Assembly: GCF_014931715.1 (NCBI RefSeq)
Contig: NZ_CP063164.1
Coordinates: forward strand, 434,001-498,000
Direction: 5' to 3'
Origin: Sulfurovum indicum
Lineage (GTDB): Bacteria > Campylobacterota > Campylobacteria > Campylobacterales > Sulfurovaceae
Length of the DNA stretch: 64,000 bases
The notes under the pieces were generated by a model, which worked only from the letters and a program-made list of their open reading frames with translations, was not told where the DNA came from and did not search any database. Both the position numbers and the translations under genes were made by a program. This document shows positions 18,901 through 28,224 of the stretch, piece by piece; position 1 is the first letter of the stretch; each line of letters opens with the position of its first letter.

Positions 18901-19968
18901 ATGAAAAGAATAGGGGTAGTAGTTACAAATCTGGCCGGAAGCGGTGCAGAAAAAGTAGCATTGACACAAGCAAAACTGTTCAGAGAAAAAGGTCATGAAG
19001 TAGCACTTTTTTTACTTGACAATATACAAAAATATAATACGGATGACTGTGACTTTCCTATAGTACCATTATCAAACGGGAAAGATACCTATAAGTTTTT
19101 AGGGAGGTTGGGAGACTTCATATATGCTAAGATTTTAGAGTCAAAAATGAAAAAAATAGGAAAGTTTGATTTGGTGATCTCCAATCTGCCAAGAGCAGAC
19201 AGAGTCGTTAAACTTTTAGCACACCACAATAAATATTTTGTAATACATATATCCTACAAGGCGGAGTTGGAAAAATTTAGTAAAAAAAGAGCAAGAAAGA
19301 AATTAAAACTTTACAAATTTTTATATGAGAATGAAAATATCATTACTGTAGCAAATGATATTATAAAAGATTTTGATGTATTAGATATCAAATATAAAAG
19401 TGCAACCACCATTTACAATCCTTTTGATTTTGAAGAGATAAAAAGCAAGGGTAATGAAGCCATAGAGATAGGGTATGAATATATCATCTCACCTTCTGCT
19501 TTCAGGGAACAGAAAAGATATGATGTCATGTTGGACGCTTTTAAAATGATAGAACATGATATAAAGCTTGTGATTTTAGCGAACAGTGATGATAAGCTTA
19601 CTAAAATGATACAAGAACGGGACTTGGAAGATAAGGTGGTTGTTTTAGGTTTTCAGCAGAACCCCTATAAATATATGAAAAATGCCAAATTAATGATTAT
19701 GGGATCAGATTATGAAGGGTTTGGTATGGTAATAGTTGAGTCTCTTATCTTGAATACTCCTGTTGTCAGTACAGATTGTCCCACAGGTCCAAGGGAAATT
19801 CTGACAGGTGATCTGTCCAAATGGCTTGTTCCTGTAAACAATCCTAAAGCTTTGGCTCAGAAGATTGATCATGCATTGGAGAGTAATATTTTGATAGATG
19901 AAGAGAGTATTAACAAGTTTAATAAAGAGTATATTTATAAGGAATTTGAAGCATTATGGGAAAAATAA
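18901..19968 (+). CDS. GT4-family glycosyltransferase
   Basis: A 355-residue GT-B enzyme opening with VVTNLAGSGAEKVALTQAKLF, the typical acceptor-domain loop. TIYNPFDFEEIKS marks the hinge, and GSDYEGFGMVIVESLIL with DCPTGPREIL the donor site; the DCPTGPREIL string is shared with the following gene and common in N-acetylhexosamine or galactose transferases of O-antigen loci. It ends 13 bases inside the next gene. A+T rich and Lys/Ile-rich, like its neighbours. Donor unknown. Confidence 0.88.
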   Translation: MKRIGVVVTNLAGSGAEKVALTQAKLFREKGHEVALFLLDNIQKYNTDDCDFPIVPLSNGKDTYKFLGRLGDFIYAKILESKMKKIGKFDLVISNLPRADRVVKLLAHHNKYFVIHISYKAELEKFSKKRARKKLKLYKFLYENENIITVANDIIKDFDVLDIKYKSATTIYNPFDFEEIKSKGNEAIEIGYEYIISPSAFREQKRYDVMLDAFKMIEHDIKLVILANSDDKLTKMIQERDLEDKVVVLGFQQNPYKYMKNAKLMIMGSDYEGFGMVIVESLILNTPVVSTDCPTGPREILTGDLSKWLVPVNNPKALAQKIDHALESNILIDEESINKFNKEYIYKEFEALWEK

Positions 19969-21059
19969 AAGTTGCACATATTATATGTGATCTGCTTCCG
20001 GGCGGAGGACAAAAAAGTACCACAGATCTTATTAAGAGTACAGAAGGCAAAGTTGAAAACTATCTTGTTTTATTAGAGAATAAAAGAAGTTATGAGGTAG
20101 AAGGTATTAAAACTTTTTTTATCTGCGAAGATAAAAAAATCTATAAAAAGCTGGATATACTCGGAGATTATTTATTATCATTAAAACTGCGAAAATTATT
20201 GCAGGAATTAGAAATTGATATTGTGGTATCCCATATGGAAGTAACGGCAAAAGTATTGAGGTTTATAAATATTCCTAAAATTTATTATATGAGAGTTGAT
20301 ATTACCCAGGAGCTAAAAGTACTCGAAAAGAACTCCTTTACAAGGTATAAAAAAAGAGAATACCTGTATAAGAAAATTTTTGATGGTCAAAACCTAATTA
20401 CTATTTCGCAGGATACTGAAAAAAATCTGTTACATTTTTTATCTCCCAAAAAAATTCAAACTATCTATAACCCTTTTGATCTGGAAAATATTCCTCAATT
20501 GGCCAATGAAGCAGCGAATGTACCGGAGGAAGATTACCTCATACAAATAGGAAGCGATATAAAAAGAAAAAGACAGGATATCCTATTGGAAGCTTTTTCC
20601 AAAATAAAAGATAGGAATATCAAACTGTTGCTTCTGGGTACAGAGGAAAATGAAGAAATTCTGAATCTGATTGAAAAGTTCAATATTCAACGAAACAGAA
20701 TTATTTTTCATCCGTTCACTACGAATCCTTATCCTTTTATCAAGAATGCAAAAATACTCATTATGAGTTCACAAAGAGAAGGTCTTCCCCGGGTCATTGT
20801 TGAAAGTCTGGCATTGGAAACACCGGTAGTCAGTACAGACTGTGATACGGGACCAAGAGAAATATTGATAGGTGAACTTAAACCGTATCTGGCAAAAGTT
20901 AATGACCCGGATGATCTGGCAGAAAAAATAGATCTGGCACTTGAGAGGTACCCGGAAATTACAGACAGATATATTGAAAAGTTTGATAAACGAGAGATAT
21001 CCGAAAATTTTTTACTATATGTAAAATCAATAATAGCTAACCAACCGGAGCAACAATGA
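19956..21059 (+). CDS. GT4-family glycosyltransferase
   Basis: A 367-residue GT-B enzyme paralogous to the preceding one: HIICDLLPGGGQKSTTDL, TIYNPFDLENI, IGSDIKRKRQD, SSQREGLPRVIVESLAL and DCDTGPREIL. The start overlaps the upstream gene by 13 bases and the stop overlaps the next start (ATGA), so these genes are translated in series. The two neighbouring transferases probably arose by duplication, since they share the whole motif set. Confidence 0.88.
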   Translation: MGKIKVAHIICDLLPGGGQKSTTDLIKSTEGKVENYLVLLENKRSYEVEGIKTFFICEDKKIYKKLDILGDYLLSLKLRKLLQELEIDIVVSHMEVTAKVLRFINIPKIYYMRVDITQELKVLEKNSFTRYKKREYLYKKIFDGQNLITISQDTEKNLLHFLSPKKIQTIYNPFDLENIPQLANEAANVPEEDYLIQIGSDIKRKRQDILLEAFSKIKDRNIKLLLLGTEENEEILNLIEKFNIQRNRIIFHPFTTNPYPFIKNAKILIMSSQREGLPRVIVESLALETPVVSTDCDTGPREILIGELKPYLAKVNDPDDLAEKIDLALERYPEITDRYIEKFDKREISENFLLYVKSIIANQPEQQ

Positions 21060-22081
21060 AAAAAATTTATATTCATACAGGCCAACATAAAACCGGGACA
21101 ACATCATTACAGCAAATGTTATTTGATAATCGTCTAAAACTTAATGAAGAAGAGAATATTTCATTTTTTACAACAGATACCAAGAATAGAGTAATAAAAA
21201 ACGGCAATACTTGTTGTTGGATAAAAATTAATAAACGTAATGTAGAAAATGATGCAAGTATAGTTTCTCCTGAAGTTTTAGCACAAAATCTTGCTAAACT
21301 TCCAAACGATGTTATTATGTCTGCTGAATGTTTTAGCTGGATATTTGATAAACAGGAACTACTTAGATTCAAAGAAGAATTATCAAAGTTTTTCGATGAA
21401 ATCATTATCATAGTATATATCAGAAGACAAGATAAACAAATTGTATCTCTTTATCAACAACGTTCTAAAAAGCGTCGTCCCCCTTCAAACTTTTTTTATG
21501 GCAATGAGCCAACTGCTATACCGATGTATAATAAAAACCTTGATTATTATTTTGATTATAACAAACGTATTTCTAACTGGGGTGATGTTTTTGGAGATGA
21601 TAATATTATCATTAGGGTTTTTGACAAAAAAACACTTTATAAAGGGGATATAGTTTCAGATTTTTGTAATTTACTTAATATAAAAAATATTACATCATCT
21701 ATGAAAAAAAATGTTTCAAATGGTTTTGAAAAAACTAAAGTTTCCCACTTGATGTCTTCTTTAGGAATGAGAAATGATTTAAGGAAAATAATTAATCAAA
21801 ATCTTGACAATAATGGTAAACTTATGCCATCAAAAGAAGAGGCTAAAAATTTTTATTTAAGGTATAAAGAGAGTAATAAAAAATTGAATGAAAGATTTAA
21901 GATTAATAAATTGGAATACATATTTGACGAAGATTTTTCAATGTATAGTGATACTTCAATGGATGTATGGACTGAAGAGTCTGCAAATCAGGCCATTATT
22001 CATATACTTCAATCAATAAATGACTTACAAGCAATCGACTACTTTAAACTTGGAATAAAATCATTAATGAAAAAAGTATGA
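21056..22081 (+). CDS. Sulfotransferase-like P-loop protein
   Basis: A 341-residue cytoplasmic protein. The N-terminal HTGQHKTGTTSLQQML matches the PAPS 5'-phosphosulfate loop (K-T-G-T-T) and IVYIRRQDKQIVSLYQQ the 3'-phosphate-binding segment of sulfotransferases. It would transfer sulfate from PAPS to a glycan. It is joined by ATGA overlap to the last glycosyltransferase, so it belongs to the glycan operon and ends it. The rest of the sequence is unfamiliar, Lys/Asn-rich and of low G+C, as in horizontally acquired glycan loci. The downstream sulfotransferase on the opposite strand converges on it. Confidence 0.75.
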   Translation: MKKIYIHTGQHKTGTTSLQQMLFDNRLKLNEEENISFFTTDTKNRVIKNGNTCCWIKINKRNVENDASIVSPEVLAQNLAKLPNDVIMSAECFSWIFDKQELLRFKEELSKFFDEIIIIVYIRRQDKQIVSLYQQRSKKRRPPSNFFYGNEPTAIPMYNKNLDYYFDYNKRISNWGDVFGDDNIIIRVFDKKTLYKGDIVSDFCNLLNIKNITSSMKKNVSNGFEKTKVSHLMSSLGMRNDLRKIINQNLDNNGKLMPSKEEAKNFYLRYKESNKKLNERFKINKLEYIFDEDFSMYSDTSMDVWTEESANQAIIHILQSINDLQAIDYFKLGIKSLMKKV

Positions 22082-22107
22082 ACCATTGGATCACCCAAAG
22101 TTTAAAA

Positions 22108-23049
22108 TTATAGTTTTAAACGTTTTTTCCATTTATTGAGGAATCTTTTATATTTTTGAGTTAGTACAAAAGTAATGCGCTCATGCCGCTTTTCTCTTCC
22201 TGGTTTTGCAAAGAGGGTCTGGTAGCCAAGCAGGTGCAACATATTTCGTGTTTTGTATTCAAACAGTTCGATTTCTCTTTCTGACAATGTTTTTGCCCAT
22301 GCCTTTATTCTTGATTTGTCCGCTTTTTGACCAACCAGTTCATGTTGATGTTTTGTGTAAGTTGGTACTATTAACCCGTTGGCTTCCAACATATTTGGTT
22401 CATAGTCAATACCGATGAAGTCTGTGATCTTTTTTATAGTATTTTCAGTATTTTCCAATATATCTTCATATCGAACAGATAAGATGTCTTGTGGATACTT
22501 ACGTTCATATGCAAAGCCATAAGCCAGTTTTGTTAGCCAGAAATTGGCAATATCATACATGGATTTAGGTCCCCACGTAACATTTTTAAAAGAAGCAGCA
22601 ACACCTCTTCCATCTCTAATGATATGTAAAAATTTTGCATTTGGATAAAAACTTTTTAGAAGATCAACATATTCTACATTTATAGGAGTGTGATCGACCC
22701 AGAATTTTACTGACTTTTTATGTTGTTTATTTATATTATATTTCTCTACGATCTTTAATATTAGATCAGGGTAGTTTTTGATCTTATCATACTCTGTGTC
22801 TGTAAATGAAATATCAGCATCCCATATTTTAAAACGTTTTGTTTCTTTAATCTTTTGAAAAGTTTTTTGGGGATTAAAAAATGATTGCTCTTCTTCGGAA
22901 TAACAATCTGTCTTAAATTGGCTTTCCGGAGTAACAATACATTGGGAATGGGCACCGATCAAAGAACCGAGAAAAGTTGTTCCACTTCTATCGCATCCTA
23001 TAATAAAGATAGCATTTTCAATTTTTTGATCTTTGTTTAATGTACTTAT
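22108..23049 (-). CDS. Sulfotransferase with no canonical start codon before the PAPS loop
   Basis: The open frame encodes the sulfotransferase PAPS loop GCDRSGTTFLGSLIGAH, the 3'-phosphate segment HIIRDGRGVAASF, and FWVDHTP with YEDILENTE further on. The first ATG/GTG/TTG is a TTG at 22962, inside the essential loop. Upstream, the frame is open to a TAA, and AAGGA is followed 8 bases later by ATA-AGT-ACA, exactly where ATG would be expected. I therefore place the start at that ATA (23049), giving 313 residues. The gene either uses a rare ATA start or has lost its start codon and is decaying. It stands 127 bases from the next minus-strand gene. Confidence 0.65.
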   Translation of the reverse strand: MSTLNKDQKIENAIFIIGCDRSGTTFLGSLIGAHSQCIVTPESQFKTDCYSEEEQSFFNPQKTFQKIKETKRFKIWDADISFTDTEYDKIKNYPDLILKIVEKYNINKQHKKSVKFWVDHTPINVEYVDLLKSFYPNAKFLHIIRDGRGVAASFKNVTWGPKSMYDIANFWLTKLAYGFAYERKYPQDILSVRYEDILENTENTIKKITDFIGIDYEPNMLEANGLIVPTYTKHQHELVGQKADKSRIKAWAKTLSEREIELFEYKTRNMLHLLGYQTLFAKPGREKRHERITFVLTQKYKRFLNKWKKRLKL

Positions 23050-23176
23050 TTTTAAATCCTTATAGAGTTTTTATTTTGATATTTATAATAGAAAATTTAG
23101 ATCGTATCAGTTAAAATTGTATCTATAAATGTATTCAAAAAGACTTATTCTTTAATATAAATAGAAAACGTTAATA

Positions 23177-24046
23177 CTAAGACAAAAGTCTTTTTAGCAA
23201 CACTTTACTGTGTGTAAAGATATAGTACTTTGTTCGGTGTATATATATAATATATTTTCTTTTTTTAGTTAAGTGTTTATTTTCCTTACTCAACAGCCAT
23301 TTATAGTAGCGTGGTATTGTTCTGCGTTTTCTGGCATCACTGTGAAAATCAAATGGATCAAGTCTGTTGTGAATAAATGATATTAATGTTTTTTTCAACA
23401 TATTCATTTCTTGTAAATGCTTTGGCATACTGTGTCCCACACCAGGTACTTTTAAATGTATTAAATTTTGATATCGTTGTGCATGCTTTTTATCCAGGTC
23501 AAATAAGGGATCATAGATAATATAGCCTGAAGCAAGAGCCTGTGCCCCGTCAAATACTTCTCCGGACTCCCAGTCCAGATTTTCTCTATCATGTGTAAAT
23601 CTATATTCCCAAGGAACCAAACTTTTATTCAATGTCGAAATAGGGTTAATAATTAATATTCGATCCAACTTTAAAATATTACAATAAGAAGATACTCCAT
23701 ATCCACCCATACTACCGCCATATCCTAACCGTTCTGGAAATACTTCCAATTCAGAAGACAGTTGCATCATGAAGTGATATAATATGTTGCTTCTATACCA
23801 TGTATTTTTATTAATGGATGAAAAAGATATTATATTTAATCCCTGTTTTTTAACGAAATCATAACCCCATGGTGAAATACCATTTTCAATTTCGGTTTGA
23901 TCTAAAAAACTATTTAAACTTGCAAATGTTACCATAATAGGTTTTTTTATATCATGAATATAATATTTACATATAACATCATCAATTACATGCCAAGATT
24001 CCGTTTGTCGGGTAAGTATGAACTTTTTATTGGATTCTGTTTGCAT
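23177..24046 (-). CDS. Alpha/beta-hydrolase-like protein
   Basis: A 289-residue protein with a nucleophile elbow GYGGSMGGYG (G-x-S-x-G), an Asp-containing YDPLFDLDKKH and a late His in VPGVGHSMPKHL, giving a plausible Ser-Asp-His triad. The C-terminus is strongly basic (KRKYIIYIHRTKYY). I cannot assign a substrate; such proteins occur in capsule and exopolysaccharide loci. The ATG at 24046 has AGGA 6 bases ahead; an in-frame TTG two codons upstream is badly spaced. A+T-rich composition matches the neighbouring sulfotransferases. Confidence 0.65.
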   Translation of the reverse strand: MQTESNKKFILTRQTESWHVIDDVICKYYIHDIKKPIMVTFASLNSFLDQTEIENGISPWGYDFVKKQGLNIISFSSINKNTWYRSNILYHFMMQLSSELEVFPERLGYGGSMGGYGVSSYCNILKLDRILIINPISTLNKSLVPWEYRFTHDRENLDWESGEVFDGAQALASGYIIYDPLFDLDKKHAQRYQNLIHLKVPGVGHSMPKHLQEMNMLKKTLISFIHNRLDPFDFHSDARKRRTIPRYYKWLLSKENKHLTKKRKYIIYIHRTKYYIFTHSKVLLKRLLS

Positions 24047-24123
24047 ATACAATCCTAGTATGGGTAAACTTCTTTATATTCTTTGGAGTAGAAATGGTTT
24101 CTTGTAAAGACAAGAGACTCTTT

Positions 24124-24924
24124 TCATAGATTTCCTACAGTTAACTGATGGCTTTTTACTAAAAACATTGGATTTAAAAGATCCTTTTTATTATATCTAA
24201 GGGCCTCACGGTTTTGTGTTTGGAGGCTGGGATAGTATTGGTATGTCATCTTTCCGCTTTCTCTGACGATGGCATCAGCTGCAGCCGTATCCCACTCCAT
24301 TGTTGGTGCCAATCTGGGGTAAATGTCTGCTACACCTTCAGCCACCATACAAAGTTTGAGCGAACTTCCCTTTGAGACTTGTTCTATGGACTCTGCTTCA
24401 AGCGCATCTATAAAAGTCTGCGTTTCTTCAGAAAGGTGGGATTTGGATGCCACCACTCTCAGTGTCTTTTCTGGTGTTTTGTTGACCTTTAGTGGTAATT
24501 TCTGTTCATTCTTGAATGCACCGCTGCCTTTTTTGGCTTTGTACATATCACCAAGTGCAGGGGCATAGACCACACCAAGGACAGGAGTGTCTTTATGTAT
24601 CAGTGCGATGTTGACTGTAAATTCTCCGTTCTTCTTGATGAACTCTTTGGTTCCATCGATGGGATCGATACACCAATAGTACTCCCACGTTTTTCGAACT
24701 TTATAGGGGACTTCTTTGTTCTCTTCTGAGAGCAACGGGATATCAGGATAAGCCTCCTGCAGTGCAGTACAGATGATCTCATTGGATTTTATGTCTGCTT
24801 CTGTGAGAGGAGATTTGTCATCTTTATACGCAACACGAAAGTCTTTTTCATATATCTGCATGATAGCATCACCTGCCTTTTTGGCAATGACTACGACTTC
24901 GTTCAGATCAATCTTATCAAGCAT
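24124..24924 (-). CDS. cysQ: 3'(2'),5'-bisphosphate nucleotidase CysQ
   Basis: Hydrolyses PAP (the by-product of PAPS use) to AMP. The 266-residue inositol-monophosphatase-fold protein has LLSEENKE (metal-binding Glu), [12 protein letters not shown] (the DPIDGT metal motif, about 86-97) and the C-terminal [10 protein letters not shown]. It overlaps cysC by 8 bases and has AAGGA ahead of its ATG. Its place at the end of the sulfate-activation operon, next to sulfotransferases, fits recycling of PAP produced by sulfation. Confidence 0.93.
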   Translation of the reverse strand: MLDKIDLNEVVVIAKKAGDAIMQIYEKDFRVAYKDDKSPLTEADIKSNEIICTALQEAYPDIPLLSEENKEVPYKVRKTWEYYWCIDPIDGTKEFIKKNGEFTVNIALIHKDTPVLGVVYAPALGDMYKAKKGSGAFKNEQKLPLKVNKTPEKTLRVVASKSHLSEETQTFIDALEAESIEQVSKGSSLKLCMVAEGVADIYPRLAPTMEWDTAAADAIVRESGKMTYQYYPSLQTQNREALRYNKKDLLNPMFLVKSHQLTVGNL

Positions 24925-25519
24925 ACAGATATCCTTTGGTTTCTAAATGGTCTATGATTTGTCGCACGACCTCTTCTACAGATATTTTATCATTTTTAAT
25001 AGCTATTTCCGGCTTTAGGGGAGCCTCGTAAGGGGAGTCTATGCCTGTGAAGTTTTGGATCTCTCCTTGACGGGCTTTTTTGTAAAGCCCTTTGGGGTCT
25101 CTTTGTTCACATACTTCCAGGGGAGTATCGATAAAAACTTCAATGAACTCTCCTTTCTCTACAAGGCTGCGTACCATATCGCGCTCATTTCGGAACGGGG
25201 AGATGAATGCCGTCAGCACAATCATCCCCGCATCTACAAAGAGTTTTGCAACCTCACCGATACGCCGGATATTCTCTATACGGTCCTCATCCGAGAAGCC
25301 AAGTCCTTTGTTCAGTCCCATACGGATATTGTCTCCGTCAAGCAGGTAGGTGTGTTTGCCGCGTTTATGCAGCACTGATTCGACAGCATTGGCGATGGTC
25401 GACTTCCCTGAACCGCTTAAACCGGTAAACCAGAGGATACAGGGTTTTTGATCCTTGATTGCTGCACGCTCTTCTTTATTGACATGATGCGGGTGGAAGA
25501 CAATATTTTCATTCAACAT
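24917..25519 (-). CDS. cysC: Adenylylsulfate kinase
   Basis: Phosphorylates APS to PAPS with ATP. The 200-residue protein has Walker [10 protein letters not shown] (about 33-41), [18 protein letters not shown], the APS-binding [21 protein letters not shown], and the lid [11 protein letters not shown]. It lies between the DUF2061-APS kinase fusion and cysQ on the minus strand; its stop is inside cysQ. This is the complete, orthodox APS kinase of the locus, so the fusion upstream is a second, divergent copy. Confidence 0.95.
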   Translation of the reverse strand: MLNENIVFHPHHVNKEERAAIKDQKPCILWFTGLSGSGKSTIANAVESVLHKRGKHTYLLDGDNIRMGLNKGLGFSDEDRIENIRRIGEVAKLFVDAGMIVLTAFISPFRNERDMVRSLVEKGEFIEVFIDTPLEVCEQRDPKGLYKKARQGEIQNFTGIDSPYEAPLKPEIAIKNDKISVEEVVRQIIDHLETKGYLYA

Positions 25520-25543
25520 TCAGTATCCATCATTTAAAATTCC

Positions 25544-26269
25544 TTATTTGACATAGTGTTTACGCACGTATTTTACAATCTGGCTGGCCGCCTCATCGGC
25601 ACTCACGGTGTCCGTATCGATCACGATCTCGGCATGCTGTGGCTCTTCATAGACATCGTTAATGCCTGAGAAGTTCTCAAGTTCACCCCTGAGGGCTTTT
25701 TCATAGACACCTTTGTAGTCTCTGCGTTTGCAGGTCTCTATGTCAGCCTTGAGATAGACAACGATATTGTTCTTGACCATCTCTCTGATGGCTTTGCGTG
25801 ATTCTCTGTAGGGAGAAACGAAAGAGGCAACCGTTGAAATAGAGTTGTTCTGCAGGGTTTTGATCAGATGGGCGATACGCAGCATATGGCGGTTGCGGTC
25901 CTCTCTGCTATACCCTATGTTGGGTACCAGTTCTCTGATATCTTTGGAGTCGATACGTTCTATGGGGATATGGAGTTTTTCAAGCTCCTTATAGACTTTG
26001 TCAGCAATAGTAGACTTTCCCGAAAGAGGAAGTCCGGTAAACCAGAGATTAAAGGGTTCTATTTTCTTTTTCCCCCAATGGATCTTGTGCCAGATCTTTT
26101 CATGCCCCCAGTAGAGGACGACCTTCAGGACAGTCTCAATGAGCCCGGCAGCGATGGCAAGATCGAGTCGTCCGAAGAAGATATAGACAATAATGATGGT
26201 AGTCGTCGTCGCTACAACCCTCCAGCTTATGCCTTTGACAATAGAGCGGGTATTTGTTTCTCTGAACAC
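25544..26269 (-). CDS. DUF2061 membrane domain fused to APS-kinase-like domain
   Basis: A 241-residue fusion. Residues 1-62 carry the DUF2061 signature RSIVKGISWRVVATTTT with two membrane spans and WGHEKIWHKI. Residues about 70-241 form a cysC-like kinase with Walker A GLPLSGKST, IERIDSKDIRELVPNIGYS, FVSPYRESRKAI and FSGINDVYEEPQ. The usual APS-kinase DGD is IDSKD here, so activity on APS is doubtful. A membrane-tethered kinase could hand PAPS to membrane-bound sulfotransferases, or act on another nucleotide. The start is GTG with AGGA 7 bases ahead. Confidence 0.85.
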   Translation of the reverse strand: MFRETNTRSIVKGISWRVVATTTTIIIVYIFFGRLDLAIAAGLIETVLKVVLYWGHEKIWHKIHWGKKKIEPFNLWFTGLPLSGKSTIADKVYKELEKLHIPIERIDSKDIRELVPNIGYSREDRNRHMLRIAHLIKTLQNNSISTVASFVSPYRESRKAIREMVKNNIVVYLKADIETCKRRDYKGVYEKALRGELENFSGINDVYEEPQHAEIVIDTDTVSADEAASQIVKYVRKHYVK

Positions 26270-26285
26270 TAGGTGTTCCTTGAAA

Positions 26286-26320
26286 GAATGTTGAATGTTG
26301 AATGTTGCATGTTAAATGAC
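26286..26320. repeat. Heptamer array (GAATGTT)
   Basis: GAATGTT GAATGTT GAATGTT GCATGTT AAATGAC, five 7-bp units just upstream of the DUF2061 fusion gene. It pairs with the array at 26352-26381 across a short core containing AAAAGCATTGTATGG. Confidence 0.8.
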
Positions 26321-26351
26321 AATATTTTTGTAAAAGCATTGTATGGTTGAG

Positions 26352-26381
26352 CATCGACCATCGACCATTGGCTATTGACTA
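26352..26381. repeat. Heptamer array (CATCGAC)
   Basis: CATCGAC CATCGAC CATTGGC TATTGAC TA, ending 7 bases before the last base of cysN. Its word family is the same as the arrays at 27800 and 28225. Confidence 0.8.
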
Positions 26382-26387
26382 AATCTC

Positions 26388-27857
26388 TCAACACTTCTTG
26401 CACTCCCACTCAGGAAAGTTCTCTCTGATATACTGGTTCAGTGCGCGTTCTGCATCGGTGTACTCACGGGCAGAGAGTTTTTTTACATCCTCTTCCCTGC
26501 GGCTGACACCGATGATCATACCGGCACCGACAGTGTTGTTGGTGATACGGTCGATGACGATGAAGGAGCCGGTCAGACGGTTCTCTTTGTAGGCATCTGC
26601 TGCAATGGGCTGTGTCAGTACCATTTTGCATGAAGCGATATCATTGAGGCCTAGTTTGCCGATCTGTTCCCGTTCATAGGTATTGACATCGACTTTATAG
26701 TTGATATGTTCGAAATTCCCAGTTACGACGGAGGTGGCACGTTTGATATCGTAGGTAGTACCTGGCTCCATAGGGGTCTCATCCATCCAAACAAGCATGA
26801 CCTTGAGGGAGTTGGAGACTCTAGGGAGATTTTTGGTATGGACGATCATATTGCCTCTGGAGATATCCACTTCATCCTCGGTGGTAATGGTAACGGCCAT
26901 AGGAGCATAAGCTTCCTCTGTGACGACTTCTCTGTTTGCTTCGGTGATATCGCCTGCATTGATGATATTTTTAACTTTGGTAGTTTTTCCCGAAGGCAGT
27001 ACTGTGATTTCATCGCCTACTTTGACACTGCCTGCAGCAATGGTGCCACAGAAACCTCTGAAATCAAGGTTGGGACGGTTGATATACTGTACAGGAAAAC
27101 GGAAGTCTTCTGTACGCTGTTTTTGAGAGATATCCATCGTATCGAGCAGTTCAAGTAAAGGTTTTCCTTCATACCATGGTGTTTTTTCACTTTTGTCGAC
27201 GACATTGTCTCCGTCAAGAGCGCTGAGGGGGAGATAGTAGGTATATTTAATGCCAAGCTCTTCTGCCAGCTCACTATAGGATGCTTTGATCTCATTGAAT
27301 ATCTCTTGACTGAAATCTACAAGGTCCATCTTGTTGATGGCGACGATAACATGTTCGATACCAAGCAGGTTGACGATGTAGCTGTGTCTTCTTGTCTGAG
27401 TCAAGATACCTTTTCTTGCATCGATGAGGATAATAGCGACATCAGCGGTGGAGGCACCCGTAACCATATTTCGTGTGTACTGCTCATGACCGGGAGTGTC
27501 TGCGATGATGAACTTTCTCCTCTCTGTAGCAAAGAAGCGGTAGGCAACATCAATGGTGATTCCCTGTTCTCGTTCACTTTGAAGACCATCGACAAGCAGA
27601 GCCATATCGATCTTCTCGCCTGTCGTACCGTACTTTTTGCTCTCACCTTTTACGGCTGCAAGCTGGTCATCAAAGATCATCTTTGAGTCATACAGCATAC
27701 GACCGATCAGGGTACTCTTACCATCATCGACCGATCCGCAGGTAAGGAAGCGGAGCATATCCTTGTTCTCGTGCTCTTTGAGATAACCGATGATATCGGA
27801 GTCGATGGTTGATAGTCGATGGTCGTTGGTAATATTGGTTTCTTCTTCTGTTCTCAT
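26388..27857 (-). CDS. cysN: Sulfate adenylyltransferase GTPase subunit
   Basis: Regulatory GTPase of ATP sulfurylase, which with CysD makes APS from sulfate and ATP. The 489 residues follow the EF-Tu-like layout: G1 GSVDDGKST (41-49), G3 DTPGHE (121-126), G4 NKMD (176-179), then beta-barrel domains. It is not fused to CysC. The first ~20 codons are unusual: conserved homology begins at about DIIGYLKEHENKD, while residues 8-20 (NITNDHRLSTIDS) are encoded by a heptamer array (27800-27830) running in frame. The start overlaps the stop of the four-helix-bundle gene (ATGA), so the two are translationally coupled. Confidence 0.95.
   Translation of the reverse strand: MRTEEETNITNDHRLSTIDSDIIGYLKEHENKDMLRFLTCGSVDDGKSTLIGRMLYDSKMIFDDQLAAVKGESKKYGTTGEKIDMALLVDGLQSEREQGITIDVAYRFFATERRKFIIADTPGHEQYTRNMVTGASTADVAIILIDARKGILTQTRRHSYIVNLLGIEHVIVAINKMDLVDFSQEIFNEIKASYSELAEELGIKYTYYLPLSALDGDNVVDKSEKTPWYEGKPLLELLDTMDISQKQRTEDFRFPVQYINRPNLDFRGFCGTIAAGSVKVGDEITVLPSGKTTKVKNIINAGDITEANREVVTEEAYAPMAVTITTEDEVDISRGNMIVHTKNLPRVSNSLKVMLVWMDETPMEPGTTYDIKRATSVVTGNFEHINYKVDVNTYEREQIGKLGLNDIASCKMVLTQPIAADAYKENRLTGSFIVIDRITNNTVGAGMIIGVSRREEDVKKLSAREYTDAERALNQYIRENFPEWECKKC
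27800..27830. repeat. Heptamer array inside cysN N-terminus
   Basis: GTCGATG GTTGATA GTCGATG GTCGTTG, four 7-bp units within the 5' coding part of cysN. Words are the reverse complement of the CATCGAC family at 26352 and the CGACCAT family at 28225. Confidence 0.75.
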
Positions 27858-28207
27858 GACTCCATATCCTTTTTAATGGAATTAATCAGTGCACTTAGCA
27901 TTTTACCGATTATTTCAAGTTCTGTAATCCAAGTTTGACCTTTTTCTTTAGGAATATAATATATTTTGATACCTATATAAATTTGTGTTTTTGCTTCAGC
28001 AAGGGAAGCTCTGGCTATATCTAAAAATCTTATCTTTTCTTGATCAGATATACGTTCCAACCCCTCTGCAATATTACTGGGAATAGAAAGTCCTGATCGA
28101 GTTAATTGATCCCTAAAGCCATAATCTTTAAGTTCAGATAAATTCAAATAGATATCTGCACTTAATGCAGCTGATTTTTTCCAAACATCTAAACTTTCAC
28201 ACTTCAT
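27854..28207 (-). CDS. Four-helix-bundle protein (S23/Avd-like)
   Basis: A 117-residue all-helical protein of the family first known from 23S rRNA intervening sequences and related in fold to the Avd accessory protein of diversity-generating retroelements. Marks: LDVWKKSAALSADIY, FRDQLTRSGLSIPSNIAEGLER (the family's most conserved segment, about 32-53), FLDIARASLAEAKTQI, and a final amphipathic helix. Members form positively charged pentameric barrels thought to bind nucleic acid. It sits between cysD and cysN, normally adjacent, and is bracketed by oppositely oriented heptamer arrays (27800-27830 and 28225-28255), suggesting insertion as a unit. AAGGA precedes its ATG. Confidence 0.88.
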   Translation of the reverse strand: MKCESLDVWKKSAALSADIYLNLSELKDYGFRDQLTRSGLSIPSNIAEGLERISDQEKIRFLDIARASLAEAKTQIYIGIKIYYIPKEKGQTWITELEIIGKMLSALINSIKKDMES

Positions 28208-28224
28208 TTTTTTCCTTTAATATA

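Noticed and set aside
13377-24046. Prophage or integrative element as the cause of the A+T-rich block
   Set aside because: No integrase, phage structural gene, tRNA-linked att site or flanking direct repeat is visible; it reads as a glycan locus exchanged by recombination.
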